This document shows, one piece after another, positions 50,613-60,145 of a stretch of DNA of 64,000 nucleotides. Position numbers and translations under genes: made by a program. Positions within the stretch are counted from its first letter, which is position 1; each line of letters begins with the position of its first letter. Below the pieces are notes generated by a model. It was not told the DNA's origin. It searched no databases and saw nothing but the letters and a program-made list of their open reading frames with translations. The DNA comes from Deltaproteobacteria bacterium (GTDB lineage: Bacteria > Myxococcota > Myxococcia > Myxococcales > 40CM-4-68-19), in NCBI GenBank assembly GCA_005879535.1, contig VBKI01000049.1, positions 1 through 64,000 on the forward strand, given 5' to 3'.

Positions 50613-51311
50613 TCAGCGGTGGCGGACGCGAATCGTCCAGCCCAGCTTGAAGAGTCCCTTCAGCACGCGCGGCACCCGCCGCAAGAGATGCGTCGAAGGC
50701 GGCCGCTTCTCTTGCAGCGCGATGGGGATCTCCCGCACGTCGCGGCCCATCCGCTGCGCGCGAATGACGAACTCGCTCGCGAACAGGTCGCGGTCGACGA
50801 CGCAGGCCCGCGCCACGTCGACGAGGCGCTCGCGCTTGAAGGCCTTGAGCCCGTGCGTATCGGTGCCGCGAAATCCGGTGACGACCCGCAAGAGCAGGGT
50901 GATGGTGCGCGTGGCCAGCCGGCGCACCAGCGGTCTACCGTCGTTCGCGCCTTTCATCGCCTTGGACCCGACGACCATGTCGGCGCCCTGCTCGAGGATC
51001 GGGAGCGCGCGTTGGTAGAACTCCACGTCGCAGAGATCGATCTCGTCGCAGATCACCACCTCGCCGCGCGCCTGCAGGATCCCGATCTTCAGCGCACGCC
51101 CGTAGTTGGCGTCGTCTTCGTGCAGCCAGCGCGTCCGCGGAAGCTGCGCCGGCAACGCCTCGAGGATCTGCAGCGTGCCGTCGCGCGAGCCGTTCTCGGA
51201 GAGGATCAGCTCGTACTCCCAGCGGAGCGCGTCGAGCTTGCGGCAGAGCTCGGCGGCGGCTTCCCGCACGATGCTCGCCTCGTTGTAGACGGGGATGACG
51301 ATCGAAATCAT
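50613..51311 (-). CDS. Family 2 glycosyltransferase
   Basis: The ATG at 51311 overlaps the stop of the flavoprotein gene (ATGA), giving 232 residues. MISIVIPVYNEASIVREAAA is the GT-A start, SENGSRDGTLQILEAL contains the nucleotide-binding Asp, and the DxD-like site is VICDEIDLCDVEF. 'GFRGTDTHGLKAFKRERL' and IPIALQEKRPPSTHLLRR match dolichyl-phosphate-mannose-synthase-like transferases. There are no C-terminal membrane helices, so it is a short soluble or peripheral form. The coupling to a UDP-galactopyranose-mutase-like flavoprotein gene suggests a surface-sugar pathway. Confidence 0.88.
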   Translation of the reverse strand: MISIVIPVYNEASIVREAAAELCRKLDALRWEYELILSENGSRDGTLQILEALPAQLPRTRWLHEDDANYGRALKIGILQARGEVVICDEIDLCDVEFYQRALPILEQGADMVVGSKAMKGANDGRPLVRRLATRTITLLLRVVTGFRGTDTHGLKAFKRERLVDVARACVVDRDLFASEFVIRAQRMGRDVREIPIALQEKRPPSTHLLRRVPRVLKGLFKLGWTIRVRHR

Positions 51312-52609
51312 GCGAGATTGCGCGCGGCGTCGCGGCCGGAGAGGAGGGCATCCTCCATCGAGCTGTACTCCCACTTCCCGTAACGGCCTGCCAGCTCGAC
51401 GCCGTGCTGCTCGAAGTGGCCCTGCACGGTAGCGCGCGCCTGCGCGTGATGACGATCGAAGAGCACGTAGGCCGTCGGAATCGTCCGCGCGCGCGAGAGC
51501 ACGACCTGGTCGCGCTGGACGAGTCCGCAGCGCGAGAGCGCTTCGATCGCCTGCTCGATGAGCCGGGCGGTGTCCGGGGCGCCGCGATGAGCGAACTCGA
51601 CGGCAAAGCTGCGAAAGCCCGCAGGGGCGAGCGCCGGGTTGACCTGCGAGGGCGAGCCGATCCGGTAGAAGGCGAATTCCTTCCCGGGAAAGTACGCCCA
51701 GTGGAAGCGCTCGCCGCCGCAATCGCGCGCGCCGACCTCCACCACCGTCACGGAGACGGCGCGCAGGCGGGATGCTGCTTCCCGCACGGGAGGTGGCGCT
51801 TCGGCGAGCAGGCGGACGCAGACGGGCAGGGGCGCCGTCAGCACCAGGGCGTCATACGCGAGCTCCTCGCCGGAGGCGAGCCGCACGCGGCGCCCGGCCA
51901 GATCGAGCTGCTGTACGCGCGCGGCGAGCCGGACGTCCGCGCGCAGCTCCGCGGCGATCGCGCGAGGCAGCGCCTCGATTCCGCCCTGCCGCGGATACCA
52001 GAACGAGGCGTTGTATCCCACGTCTTCCGGGGCCGGTCCCGCAGCTCCGTTCACCACCTCCTCGAGCGACGGCCTGGGGATGAACCGGCCTCCCCATTCC
52101 GGCGAGAGCTCCTCGCACGGCACGGTGTAGAGCTTTTCGTTGTAGGGAAACATGAAGTGGCGCGCGAACCCCTCGCCGAGATGCCGGAGGATGTACTCCG
52201 CCGCATTCTTCAGAGGGCGCGCACGGAGCGCCTCGCCGCCGGGGCCGAGCGTGGCGTCGATGAAACCGAGCACGCAGTCGGAGATCGTCCGCGACGGCAG
52301 ACCGTGCAGATGGAACTGGTAAGGAAACGTGGTCCAAACGCCTTCACTGTAGATCCGCGCGCGCCGCTGCACGTCGAGCAGGTTTCCGCGCAGCCAGCGC
52401 CCGGCGATCAGATCGCGCATCTCCGGATCGCGCGCGTGCAGCCAGTGGCCGGTCCAATCGAACGAGAAGCCTTCGATCACTTCGGTGCGGCAGAGCCCGC
52501 CCACCCGGTCTTCGGCCTCGAGCAGCGTGCACGCGCTGCCGAGCTCCCGCGCGCACGCGAGGCCGGCGAGGCCGCCGCCGATCACGATGGCTCTCCCACC
52601 CCGGCGCAT
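51308..52609 (-). CDS. FAD-dependent amine-oxidase/UDP-galactopyranose-mutase-like protein
   Basis: The ATG at 52609 gives 433 residues. The N-terminal dinucleotide fold is AIVIGGGLAGLACARELGSA then CTLLEAEDRVGGLCRTEVIE. The substrate and FAD region includes FDWTGHWLHARDPEMRDLI, FMFPYNEKLYTVPCEELSPE and WYPRQGGIEALPRAIAAEL. YGKWEYSSMEDALLSGRDAA is the C-terminal FAD contact. The YNEKLY and 'YGKWEYSSM' blocks are those of protoporphyrinogen-oxidase-like and UDP-galactopyranose-mutase-like proteins of polysaccharide clusters. It is translationally coupled to the glycosyltransferase downstream. The reaction is not certain. Confidence 0.85.
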   Translation of the reverse strand: MRRGGRAIVIGGGLAGLACARELGSACTLLEAEDRVGGLCRTEVIEGFSFDWTGHWLHARDPEMRDLIAGRWLRGNLLDVQRRARIYSEGVWTTFPYQFHLHGLPSRTISDCVLGFIDATLGPGGEALRARPLKNAAEYILRHLGEGFARHFMFPYNEKLYTVPCEELSPEWGGRFIPRPSLEEVVNGAAGPAPEDVGYNASFWYPRQGGIEALPRAIAAELRADVRLAARVQQLDLAGRRVRLASGEELAYDALVLTAPLPVCVRLLAEAPPPVREAASRLRAVSVTVVEVGARDCGGERFHWAYFPGKEFAFYRIGSPSQVNPALAPAGFRSFAVEFAHRGAPDTARLIEQAIEALSRCGLVQRDQVVLSRARTIPTAYVLFDRHHAQARATVQGHFEQHGVELAGRYGKWEYSSMEDALLSGRDAARNLA

Positions 52610-52694
52610 AAGCACCCGCCTGTACCATGAAAGTCCCGCCGTTTCGTTGGCGACGCAGCAGGCCGATGCTAGCGTGACTTCGGGGCGACGCCGC

Positions 52695-55600
52695 GTGAAG
52701 ATCTCCTGTCCAAACTGCGCCGCGGCGTACGAGCTGGACGATTCGCGCGTGCCGCCGGCCGGCCTCTCCATCAAGTGCCCGAAGTGCAAGAATCCCTTCA
52801 CCGTGCACCGCCCGAAAGGCGATGCACCGAAGAGCGCGGCCAAGCCTGCTGCGCCCCAGCCCGCAGCGAAGCCCGCGGCACCGAAAGCGACACCGAAAGC
52901 GACTCCGCCGCGACCCGCCATGGGCGGCAAATCGCCAGGCAGCGGAGCGGTGCCGCTGCCGGGATTTGGCGATGCGCCGGAGCCGGACTCGTCGTCCGGC
53001 CTGCCCGATCTGGATCCTCCCGTCGCACCCGGCGCCGTTGCCCTTCCGGGCCTCGAGGGAGGAGAAGCATCGGGCCGCACGGCGATGGATTTCCGTCCGC
53101 CGCTGCGCCGGTCGAATCCTGCGCCCGACGGCGATGCAGTGCCGCTGCCCGGATTCGACGACGCGGCCGTGCCACCGCCGCCCCCTCCTCCGGACGACCC
53201 GTTCGCCGCCATCGATGCCGGAACCCCGGCGCCCCCCGCTCCGCCGCTGGAAGCGGCCCCGCCGCCGGACGACGACGAGTTTGCCGTCGAGCCGCAGCGC
53301 AGGGACGAGTTCGCCGTCGAGCCGCGCACGCTGCAGACGGCGCCGAAGGCGAACGAAGAGCCGATGAACTTCGACTTCGTCGACAATGCGCCCAAGACCG
53401 GCGCGCCGCCCGACATGCTCGATTTCGTCGAGGACGCGCCAAAAGACCCCGACACGAAGAAGAGGCCGCCTCCCCCGATGATCGGCAAGTCCGCCGACGC
53501 TGCCGAGGAACCGACGCTCGGTCTTGGAGAGGAGGTTGCCGCCGCTCCCCCGCTCTCGAAGAAGGAGGAGAACGAGCGCAAGTGGAGGGAGCGGAAGGAA
53601 AAGGCCGCGCGAGATCGGGAGGAGCGCGAGCGGCGCAAGCAGGAGCGCGGACCGAGCGCGCTGCGTTCGCTCTTCCGGCCTGGCCCGTTGATCGCGCTCG
53701 TGCTCGTCGCCGGGCTCGGCGCGGCCGGCGTCTTCGGGTATCGCGAACGGAAGAACCCAGCGGTCCTGGATTTGGTGAACGAGTTCCTTCCCTCCAAGAA
53801 GGCGGCGACCGCGACGGAAACCAAGGTGATCGAGCAAGGCCTCGCGAAGCTGAACCGCGGCGACTTCGCCGGCTCGCGCGAGGCGGTCGCCGCGGCGGCC
53901 GAGCTCATCGCTGCCGTTCCGGACGACGAGGAAGTGATGGCGTTTTTCGTGCTGGCCGCCTCCGAGCTGAAGATCGAGTACGGCCAGGTCGGAGCCGACT
54001 GGGATCAGGCGAAGCGGATCGTGGAGAAGATAAAGAAGACGCGGCCTATCCAGAATCGCGCCCGCGGCGCGTTCGCGCTGGCGAGCAACGATCTGCCCAA
54101 GGCGAAGCAATTTCTCGCCGCCCTCGGCGACGCGCCGAACGCCGACCTGGAATCGACGTGGCTCTACGCCGTCGCGCTGATCAACGGGAACGAGTTCGGT
54201 CGCGCGGCGCAGGTCATCGACAACGCGTTCAAGCGCGGCTCCTCGACCCGCCTGCTGCTGCTGCGCGCAGCGGTCGCGCGCGACCGGGGCCAGCTTCCGG
54301 AAGCGGCCGAGTTCTACGACCGGGCGCTCAAGGCCGCTCCGGACAACGCCAGGGCGATGGTCGAGCTCGCCTCGGTGCGGCTGCGGCAGAACGACACCAA
54401 GGGAGCCGGCGAGATGCTGGCCAAGGCCCTCGACACCGACGGCCGCAAGACGCTCGACGCCGCGGAAGAGGCACGCGCGAACATGCTCCGCGGAAGCCTC
54501 GCCACCGCTTCCCACGATCTGAGGGGCGCGGAAGCGGCGTACGAAAGAGCGGTGTCACTCGACCCGAACTCCCCGCGCGTCCACGAGGCATACGGCGAGT
54601 TCCGCCTGCAGCGGCTGGAGTGGGACAAGGCGGCGCGACACTTCGAGGCAGCCATCCAGAACGGAGGCTCGGCGGTCGCGTATGGAGGAGCGGCGCGTGC
54701 ATACCTCGGGCAGAACCGGCTGCTCGAGGCCGACAAGGCCATCAACGAGGCGGCAACGCGCGATTCGGGGAATGCCCGCTATCTCTACCTCCAGGGTCGC
54801 GTTGCCGACGCCATCGGCAAGGCGGAAGAGGCGTACCGCAAGTACGAGGCCGCGCTGAAGGCCAAGCCCGATCTGGTGGAGGCCCTGGCGGCGGAGGGCC
54901 TGGTGTGGGTGTCACGCAACGACAAGGCCCGCGCGCAGGAACGGCTCGACGTGGCTCTCAAGGTGCCCACCGATTCGCTGACGGCGGTGGAGGATGAAGC
55001 CATCGGTGATCTTGCCCTGTCGATGGGCCACCGGGACAAGGCGCGCGACGCGTTTGCGCGTGCGCTGCAGAAGGATCCCAACGACCCGATCGCGCATGCG
55101 GGCATGGGCAAGGCTTTGGCGGCGCAAGGCGATCTCGCCGCGGCCCGCAAGCAGATGGAGATGGCGCTCACCCAGCTCGAAACCGACGCGGCGCTGCAGT
55201 ACGAGTACGGCTCGCTGCTCCGCCGCATGGGACAGTCGGACGGGGCGCTGCAGTCGTTCCGCAAGGCCGTGAAGCTGGACTCCAAGGAGGCGCTCTATCG
55301 CACGCGTCTCGGCGGCATCTTGGTCGAGAGAGGCGATCTGGAGGAGGCCGAGGCGCAGCTCCGGCAGGCCGTGGCGATGAACGACCGCCTCCCCGAAGCG
55401 CTCTATTTCCTCGGTCGCGCGCTCGCCGGCCGCAAGAACCTGGGGGAGGCGCAGGATCTGGTGAAGAAGGCGGTCGAGATCGAGCCAGACAACCCGGAGT
55501 TCCTCTACCACCTCGGCCTCATCTACGAGAGGGGCCTGCAGGTCCGCGACGCGATCGACGCCTACACCCGCGCCCTCGACAAGGGCAGCAAGAACGCCGA

Positions 55601-56078
55601 CACCTACGAGCACCTGGGCGTGAATCTCATGATCGAGAACCGGTTCCGCGATGCGGTCAACTCCTTCCGCAAGGCGGCCGAGCTGGATCCGAAGCGCCCG
55701 CGCCTCTGGGCGCTGGTCGGCGACGCCGAACAGCAGTCGGGCGACATCGACAGCGCCATCCGCGATTTCCAGCGGGCGCTCGCGCAGGATCCGAACCTGC
55801 CTTCGGTGTGGACGAAGCTCGGCATCGCCTACAAGGACAAGGACTGCCGGGGCTGCCGGACGAAGGCCGTCGATGCCCTGCAGCGCGCAACGCGCGTCGA
55901 TCCCGGCGATGCGCTCGCGCACCACGAGCTCGGGTACATGTTCAAGGACGACGGCCGCCGCCGGGAAGCGGTCGCGGAGTTCCGCCGGTACCTCGATCTC
56001 CGTCCCGACGCCGGCGACCTGTCGACCGTGCAGGACGACATCTATTACCTGCAGGAGGAATCGCGGCGCACGCCGTGA
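52695..56078 (+). CDS. Very large TPR protein with N-terminal zinc ribbon and one membrane anchor
   Basis: GTG start at 52695, 1127 residues. Residues 1-35 form an MJ0042-type zinc finger: CPNC (5-8) and CPKC (28-31) with YELDDSRVPPAGLSIKC between. Next come about 300 residues of Pro/Ala/Asp-rich low complexity, a charged helix, and a membrane segment (PLIALVLVAGLGAAGVFGY, about residues 330-350). The rest is a long array of TPR units (for example AEFYDRALKAAPDNARAMVE, AAYERAVSLDPNSPRVHEAY, AIRDFQRALAQDPNLPSVWT). This myxobacterial architecture is found in adventurous-motility and scaffold proteins. A specific role is not known. Its stop overlaps the next start (GTGA). Confidence 0.88.
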   Translation: MKISCPNCAAAYELDDSRVPPAGLSIKCPKCKNPFTVHRPKGDAPKSAAKPAAPQPAAKPAAPKATPKATPPRPAMGGKSPGSGAVPLPGFGDAPEPDSSSGLPDLDPPVAPGAVALPGLEGGEASGRTAMDFRPPLRRSNPAPDGDAVPLPGFDDAAVPPPPPPPDDPFAAIDAGTPAPPAPPLEAAPPPDDDEFAVEPQRRDEFAVEPRTLQTAPKANEEPMNFDFVDNAPKTGAPPDMLDFVEDAPKDPDTKKRPPPPMIGKSADAAEEPTLGLGEEVAAAPPLSKKEENERKWRERKEKAARDREERERRKQERGPSALRSLFRPGPLIALVLVAGLGAAGVFGYRERKNPAVLDLVNEFLPSKKAATATETKVIEQGLAKLNRGDFAGSREAVAAAAELIAAVPDDEEVMAFFVLAASELKIEYGQVGADWDQAKRIVEKIKKTRPIQNRARGAFALASNDLPKAKQFLAALGDAPNADLESTWLYAVALINGNEFGRAAQVIDNAFKRGSSTRLLLLRAAVARDRGQLPEAAEFYDRALKAAPDNARAMVELASVRLRQNDTKGAGEMLAKALDTDGRKTLDAAEEARANMLRGSLATASHDLRGAEAAYERAVSLDPNSPRVHEAYGEFRLQRLEWDKAARHFEAAIQNGGSAVAYGGAARAYLGQNRLLEADKAINEAATRDSGNARYLYLQGRVADAIGKAEEAYRKYEAALKAKPDLVEALAAEGLVWVSRNDKARAQERLDVALKVPTDSLTAVEDEAIGDLALSMGHRDKARDAFARALQKDPNDPIAHAGMGKALAAQGDLAAARKQMEMALTQLETDAALQYEYGSLLRRMGQSDGALQSFRKAVKLDSKEALYRTRLGGILVERGDLEEAEAQLRQAVAMNDRLPEALYFLGRALAGRKNLGEAQDLVKKAVEIEPDNPEFLYHLGLIYERGLQVRDAIDAYTRALDKGSKNADTYEHLGVNLMIENRFRDAVNSFRKAAELDPKRPRLWALVGDAEQQSGDIDSAIRDFQRALAQDPNLPSVWTKLGIAYKDKDCRGCRTKAVDALQRATRVDPGDALAHHELGYMFKDDGRRREAVAEFRRYLDLRPDAGDLSTVQDDIYYLQEESRRTP

Positions 56079-56938
56079 TCTGGTCGGTCTCCGTCGATCT
56101 GGACGGGCTCGGCTGCTACGCCGCCATCCACGGTCTGCCGCTGCGCCTCGACGAGCGGGCGCAGCGCGCCGTCCCGGCCGTCGGCGTCCAGCGCTTCTGC
56201 GAGCTGTTCGCCGCGGCGGGAGTGCGCGCCACGTTCTTCGTCATCGGCCGGGAGGCGGCAATCGCACCTGGGGCGCTGAAGGCCGCGGCTGCGGCGGGAC
56301 ACGAGATCGGCTCGCATTCCTACGGACACGACTACGCGCTCTCGCGCAGGACTCGGGAAGAGATCGCGCAGGATCTCGGGCTCGCCGAGCGCGCCATCGA
56401 GGATGCTTGCGGGCAAAGACCGCGAGGCTTTCGCGCTCCGGGCTACACGCTCTCGGCGCGACTGCTCGACGCCGTCCGCGAGCGCGGGTACGCCTATGAC
56501 TCCTCGCTCTTGCCCAGCCTTCCCTATTACGCGGCGAAAGCGGCGGCTCTCGGCTACTACGCGCTGCGCGGCCGGACCAGCCAGAGCATCCTTGGTGGGA
56601 TGCGGCAGCTCTTCGCGCCGCGAAGGGCGCACCGCAGGCGAGGCGTTCGCGAGCTCCCCATCGCGACGCTGCCCGGTCTCCGAGCGCCGGTGATCGGCAC
56701 CACCATCCTGCCCTTCCCGTGGCTCGCGCACCGGGCGTTCGCGCGCGGGCACCTGAACCTGGAATTTCACGGCATCGATGTACTAGACGAGAGCGACGTG
56801 CCCGCCGGGATCGCCGCCGTCCAGCCCGGGCTGCGCATGCCCGCGGCGGACAAGTTGCGGCGGCTGCGCGGGCTGCTCGAAACGCTCCCGGGCGAGCACT
56901 GCACGCTCGTCGAGGCCGCAATCCGCCTCTTGCCCTGA
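56075..56938 (+). CDS. Polysaccharide deacetylase (NodB domain)
   Basis: GTG at 56075 overlaps the TPR gene stop, giving 287 residues. NodB motifs are present: VSVDLDGLG (Asp pair start), RATFFVIGREAA, GHEIGSHSYGHDYALSRRTR (HxxxH metal site), PRGFRAPGYTLSARLLDAVR (RxPG motif) and YAYDSSLLPSLPYYA. The C-terminal part has LNLEFHGIDVLDESDVPAG. Such enzymes remove acetyl or formyl groups from envelope or lipid-linked sugars. It has no signal peptide, so it acts in the cytoplasm or at the inner membrane, fitting PIG-L/ArnD-like roles. Confidence 0.88.
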   Translation: MIWSVSVDLDGLGCYAAIHGLPLRLDERAQRAVPAVGVQRFCELFAAAGVRATFFVIGREAAIAPGALKAAAAAGHEIGSHSYGHDYALSRRTREEIAQDLGLAERAIEDACGQRPRGFRAPGYTLSARLLDAVRERGYAYDSSLLPSLPYYAAKAAALGYYALRGRTSQSILGGMRQLFAPRRAHRRRGVRELPIATLPGLRAPVIGTTILPFPWLAHRAFARGHLNLEFHGIDVLDESDVPAGIAAVQPGLRMPAADKLRRLRGLLETLPGEHCTLVEAAIRLLP

Positions 56939-56964
56939 GCGCGCAGGGGCGTTACCACGCCTAC

Positions 56965-57852
56965 GTGTCCACCGCGCTCGTTCGTTTCGATCGGGATCGT
57001 CCCCGGGGGCTGTTCGGGCGGCTGCGGGGGGCGATGGAGAAGTGGACGCTCTCCCAGGGTGGGCCGGAGCTGGAGGCGAGGCTCGCGCGGCTGGTCGCCC
57101 CGCAGAACGAGTACGGGGTCGACCCGTTCGGCCTGGAGCTGGACTTCACCAAGGCCGCGATCGCGCCGGTGCTCTGGCTCTATCGCAGCTACTTCCGCGT
57201 CCAGACGCATGGCATCGACCAGGTCCCCCCCGACCGGGTGATGCTCATCTCCAACCACTCCGGCCAGCTGCCCCTCGACGCCGCGATGATCGCCCTATCG
57301 CTCCTGGTGGAGGCGGAGCCCCCGCGGGTGGTGCGAGCGATGGTCGAGAAGTGGGCGCCGACGCTTCCCTTCGTGGCGCCGTTCTTCGCTCGCATCGGCC
57401 AGGTCGTCGGGACGCCGGAGAACTGCCGCCGCCTGCTGGCGGCCGGCGAGACCATCATGGTGTTCCCGGAGGGCACGAGGGGATTGAACAAGACGTACGA
57501 CAAGCGCTATCGCTTGCAGGAGTTCGGCACGGGCTTCATGCGCATCGCGCTGGAGACCCGAACGCCCATCCTTCCCGTGGCGGTGGTAGGCGCCGAAGAG
57601 CAGGCGCCCGCGTTCTTCGATTTCAAGTCGGTCGCCAAGGCGATCGGCTTTCCGGCGCTTCCCATCACCCCCACGGTGGTGCCGCTGCCGCTTCCGGTGA
57701 AATACCACCTCTGGTTCGGATCGCCGTTGCGGTTCTCCGGCTCGCCCGACGATGACGACGCGGAGCTGGAGCCCAAGGTCTCCGAGGTGAGGCGCGCCAT
57801 CGAGGCGCTCCTCGAGCGGGGGCTCGCTTCCCGAGGCTCCATCTTCCGCTGA
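56965..57852 (+). CDS. PlsC-like acyltransferase
   Basis: GTG at 56965 gives 295 residues and follows the deacetylase by 26 bases. The acyltransferase blocks are VMLISNHSGQLPLDAAMIAL (catalytic His with a longer spacing to Asp than the classical HX4D), 'FARIGQVVGTPENCRRLLAA', and GETIMVFPEGTRGLNK (FPEGTRG, block III), then TPILPVAVVGAEEQAP (block IV). This HX6D spacing is known from lysophospholipid acyltransferases of the hemolysin/diacylglycerol-acyltransferase-like side of the family. It probably acylates a glycerolipid or lipid-linked sugar at the membrane. Confidence 0.85.
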   Translation: MSTALVRFDRDRPRGLFGRLRGAMEKWTLSQGGPELEARLARLVAPQNEYGVDPFGLELDFTKAAIAPVLWLYRSYFRVQTHGIDQVPPDRVMLISNHSGQLPLDAAMIALSLLVEAEPPRVVRAMVEKWAPTLPFVAPFFARIGQVVGTPENCRRLLAAGETIMVFPEGTRGLNKTYDKRYRLQEFGTGFMRIALETRTPILPVAVVGAEEQAPAFFDFKSVAKAIGFPALPITPTVVPLPLPVKYHLWFGSPLRFSGSPDDDDAELEPKVSEVRRAIEALLERGLASRGSIFR

Positions 57853-57931
57853 TCGGTCCACCCTGGCCCACCAGCGCCTCCTCGACGCCCCGTCGCACCC
57901 CGTGTTTCTTTCCACGCGGGGGGAATCCCAA

Positions 57932-59113
57932 ATGGTGAACAAGGTTGGTTCCGGCCGCGCCAGCGGCCCTGATGCCCAGCGCGCGTCCAGCGAGGCGTCG
58001 CGCGGCGCGCTCGACGGCCTTCGCGGCGCTGCGCCTTCGTTCGGGTTCGTCTTCGCTTCTCCGTCGCTCTCGCTCAGCGAATGCCTGCGCGCAGTTGCGA
58101 AGGTGGCCGGCGGAGCGAAGCTCGTCGGGTGTACGACCGCGGGCGAGTTCACCGAGCGCGGCCTGATCCATGGCGGCGTCGCGGTGATGCTCGTCTCGAC
58201 CGAGTCCCCGCATTTCGCCCGCACCGTTCGCGACGTCGCCGCCGCGCCGCAGGAAGCGGCACGGGCGCTCTGCGAAGGCTTTCACCGCGCCGCCGACGCC
58301 GCGAGGCAGAAGGGCTTCGTCTGCTCCACCACCATGACGCTGGTCGATGGCCTGAGCGGCGCCGGCGAACGGTTCGTGGAATCGATCGTGGAGAGCACGC
58401 AGGCGCTGCACCAGGTGGTGGGAGGCGCCGCCGGCGACGAGGGCAAGTTCCAGGCGACGCACGTCGGCGAGCCCGAGCGGGCCGCGAGCGACATGGCCGC
58501 CGCCGTCCACCTCTTCGCCCGCACCCCCTGGGGCGTCGGCATCGGCCATGGCCTCGAGGCGACCACGGCAAAGATGCGCGTGACGCGCGCCAAGGGGAAC
58601 GTGGTCCACGAGATCGACGGTCGCCCTGCCTTCGCCGTGTACGAGGAGCACGCCCGCAAGCGGGGCGTGACGCTCGCGCCGGCGTCCGCCGGCGAGTACC
58701 TGATCGCCAACGAGCTGGGGATCATCGTCGCCGGGAAGGTGACGCGGGCCCGCGCTCCGCTCTCCGTCGGCGCCGACGGGTCGCTCACCTGCGCAGCCGA
58801 GGTCCCGCAGGGAGCGCACGTGGCCATTCTCGACGGCAAGCCGGACAGCATGGTCGCCGCCGCGCGGCAGGCCGCGGAGGAGGCGCTGCAGAACCTCCAG
58901 GGGCAGACGCCCGCTGGCGTTCTCCTCTTCGACTGCGTCTGCCGCGGATTGATCCTCAAGGACGGGTTCCAGCGCGAGATCGACGCTGTCCGCGAGGTGA
59001 TGGGCGAGGTGCCGGTTGCCGGCTTCCTCACCTACGGCGAGATCGCCAGCTACAGCGGCCGGATCGAGTCCTGGCACAACACGACCGCGGTGGCGCTGGC
59101 GATCCCGAAGTAG
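57932..59113 (+). CDS. FIST-domain sensory protein
   Basis: The ATG at 57932 has GGGGGA 8 bases upstream, giving 393 residues; a GTG at 57902 would add ten. FIST_N covers about residues 30-220, with 'KLVGCTTAGEFTERGLIHGG' and VVGGAAGDEGKFQATHV. FIST_C covers about 230-390, with EYLIANELGIIVAGKVTRA, LLFDCVCRGLILKDGFQREI and VPVAGFLTYGEIASYSGR. FIST domains are thought to bind small molecules such as amino acids and usually accompany signalling modules. Here the protein stands alone, with no kinase, PAS or GGDEF domain attached, so its output partner is encoded elsewhere. Confidence 0.9.
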   Translation: MVNKVGSGRASGPDAQRASSEASRGALDGLRGAAPSFGFVFASPSLSLSECLRAVAKVAGGAKLVGCTTAGEFTERGLIHGGVAVMLVSTESPHFARTVRDVAAAPQEAARALCEGFHRAADAARQKGFVCSTTMTLVDGLSGAGERFVESIVESTQALHQVVGGAAGDEGKFQATHVGEPERAASDMAAAVHLFARTPWGVGIGHGLEATTAKMRVTRAKGNVVHEIDGRPAFAVYEEHARKRGVTLAPASAGEYLIANELGIIVAGKVTRARAPLSVGADGSLTCAAEVPQGAHVAILDGKPDSMVAAARQAAEEALQNLQGQTPAGVLLFDCVCRGLILKDGFQREIDAVREVMGEVPVAGFLTYGEIASYSGRIESWHNTTAVALAIPK

Positions 59114-59135
59114 GGCGCCGTGTTAAGGTGCCGGG

Positions 59136-60116
59136 ATGGCGCGCGACGCCGTCCTCGTCACCGGCATCAGCGGCAACCTCGGTCGCGCGCTCGCGCGCGT
59201 CCTGCACAAGACCGATCGGGTGATCGGCCTGGATCGGCGGCCGTTCCCCGGCGCGCCCAAGGACCTCGAGGTGCACAACCTCGACATCCGCAAGCGCAAG
59301 GTCGAGGACCTGTTCCGCCGCGGCGACGTACTGTCGATGATCCACATGGCGATCGCGCACGACCCGCGCCTGCCACAGGGCGAGCACCACAGCTTCAACG
59401 TCCTGGGCACCAAGGCGATGCTTTCGTACGCGGCGAAGTACGGAGTGCGCAAGGTCGTGGTGCTCAGCTCCGCGACCGTCTACGGTCCGCAGCCGGGCAA
59501 CGACAACTTCCTCACCGAGGAATCGCCGCTGCTCGGGTCGCAGCGCTTCCCGGAGTTCCGCGACCTCGTCGAGGTCGACATGTTCGCGCAGCAGTACATG
59601 TGGAAGCACCCCGAGGTGGACACGGTGATCCTCAGGCCGGTGCACATCGTCGGACCCACCGTGAAGAACGCACCTTCCATGTACATGCGCCTGCCGCGAC
59701 CCTGGACGCTGGCGGGCTTCGATCCGATGGTGCAGCTCATCCACGAGGAGGACGTTGCACGCGCGCTTGCTCTCGCGCTGCGGCCCGGGGTGCGCGGCAT
59801 CTTCAACGTCTGCGGGCCGGGGGAGCTCCCGCTCTCCGCCGTCTTGCGAGAGCTGGGCCGGACGACGATCCCGATGCCCCACCTGATCGCGCGGCCGCTG
59901 CTCGACAAGCTGTTCCAGTACCGGCTGGCCGGATTCCCTTCCGCCGAGCTCGACCATCTCCAGTTCCTCTGTACCGTCGACGGCACGCGCGCGGAGAGGG
60001 ATCTTGGTTTCCGTCCCGCGTACACGCTGCGGGAGACGATTCGCAGCGTGCTGGGCGAGGTGCCGCCGCGCATCCAGGTCGTTTCCGCTGCTCAAGGCTC
60101 GCAGGGCGCGGCCTGA
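59136..60116 (+). CDS. Extended short-chain dehydrogenase/epimerase-like protein
   Basis: The product has 326 residues. The nucleotide motif VLVTGISGNLGRALARVLHK matches GxxGxxG, with the Asp-binding tail LDIRKRKVEDL and an LSSATVYGPQ strand. The catalytic Tyr-x-x-x-Lys expected after that strand is not present: the region reads FRDLVEVDMFAQQYMWKHP, with Tyr-x-x-Lys at most. The C-terminal region VQLIHEEDVARALALAL and GIFNVCGPGELPLSAVLREL is typical of NAD-dependent epimerase/dehydratases. The protein may bind NAD and a sugar nucleotide without classical chemistry, or use another base. It is followed 29 bases later by hslO. Confidence 0.82.
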   Translation: MARDAVLVTGISGNLGRALARVLHKTDRVIGLDRRPFPGAPKDLEVHNLDIRKRKVEDLFRRGDVLSMIHMAIAHDPRLPQGEHHSFNVLGTKAMLSYAAKYGVRKVVVLSSATVYGPQPGNDNFLTEESPLLGSQRFPEFRDLVEVDMFAQQYMWKHPEVDTVILRPVHIVGPTVKNAPSMYMRLPRPWTLAGFDPMVQLIHEEDVARALALALRPGVRGIFNVCGPGELPLSAVLRELGRTTIPMPHLIARPLLDKLFQYRLAGFPSAELDHLQFLCTVDGTRAERDLGFRPAYTLRETIRSVLGEVPPRIQVVSAAQGSQGAA

Positions 60117-60145
60117 ACGGCGCGGCAGAGCTACATTCCGCCCCC

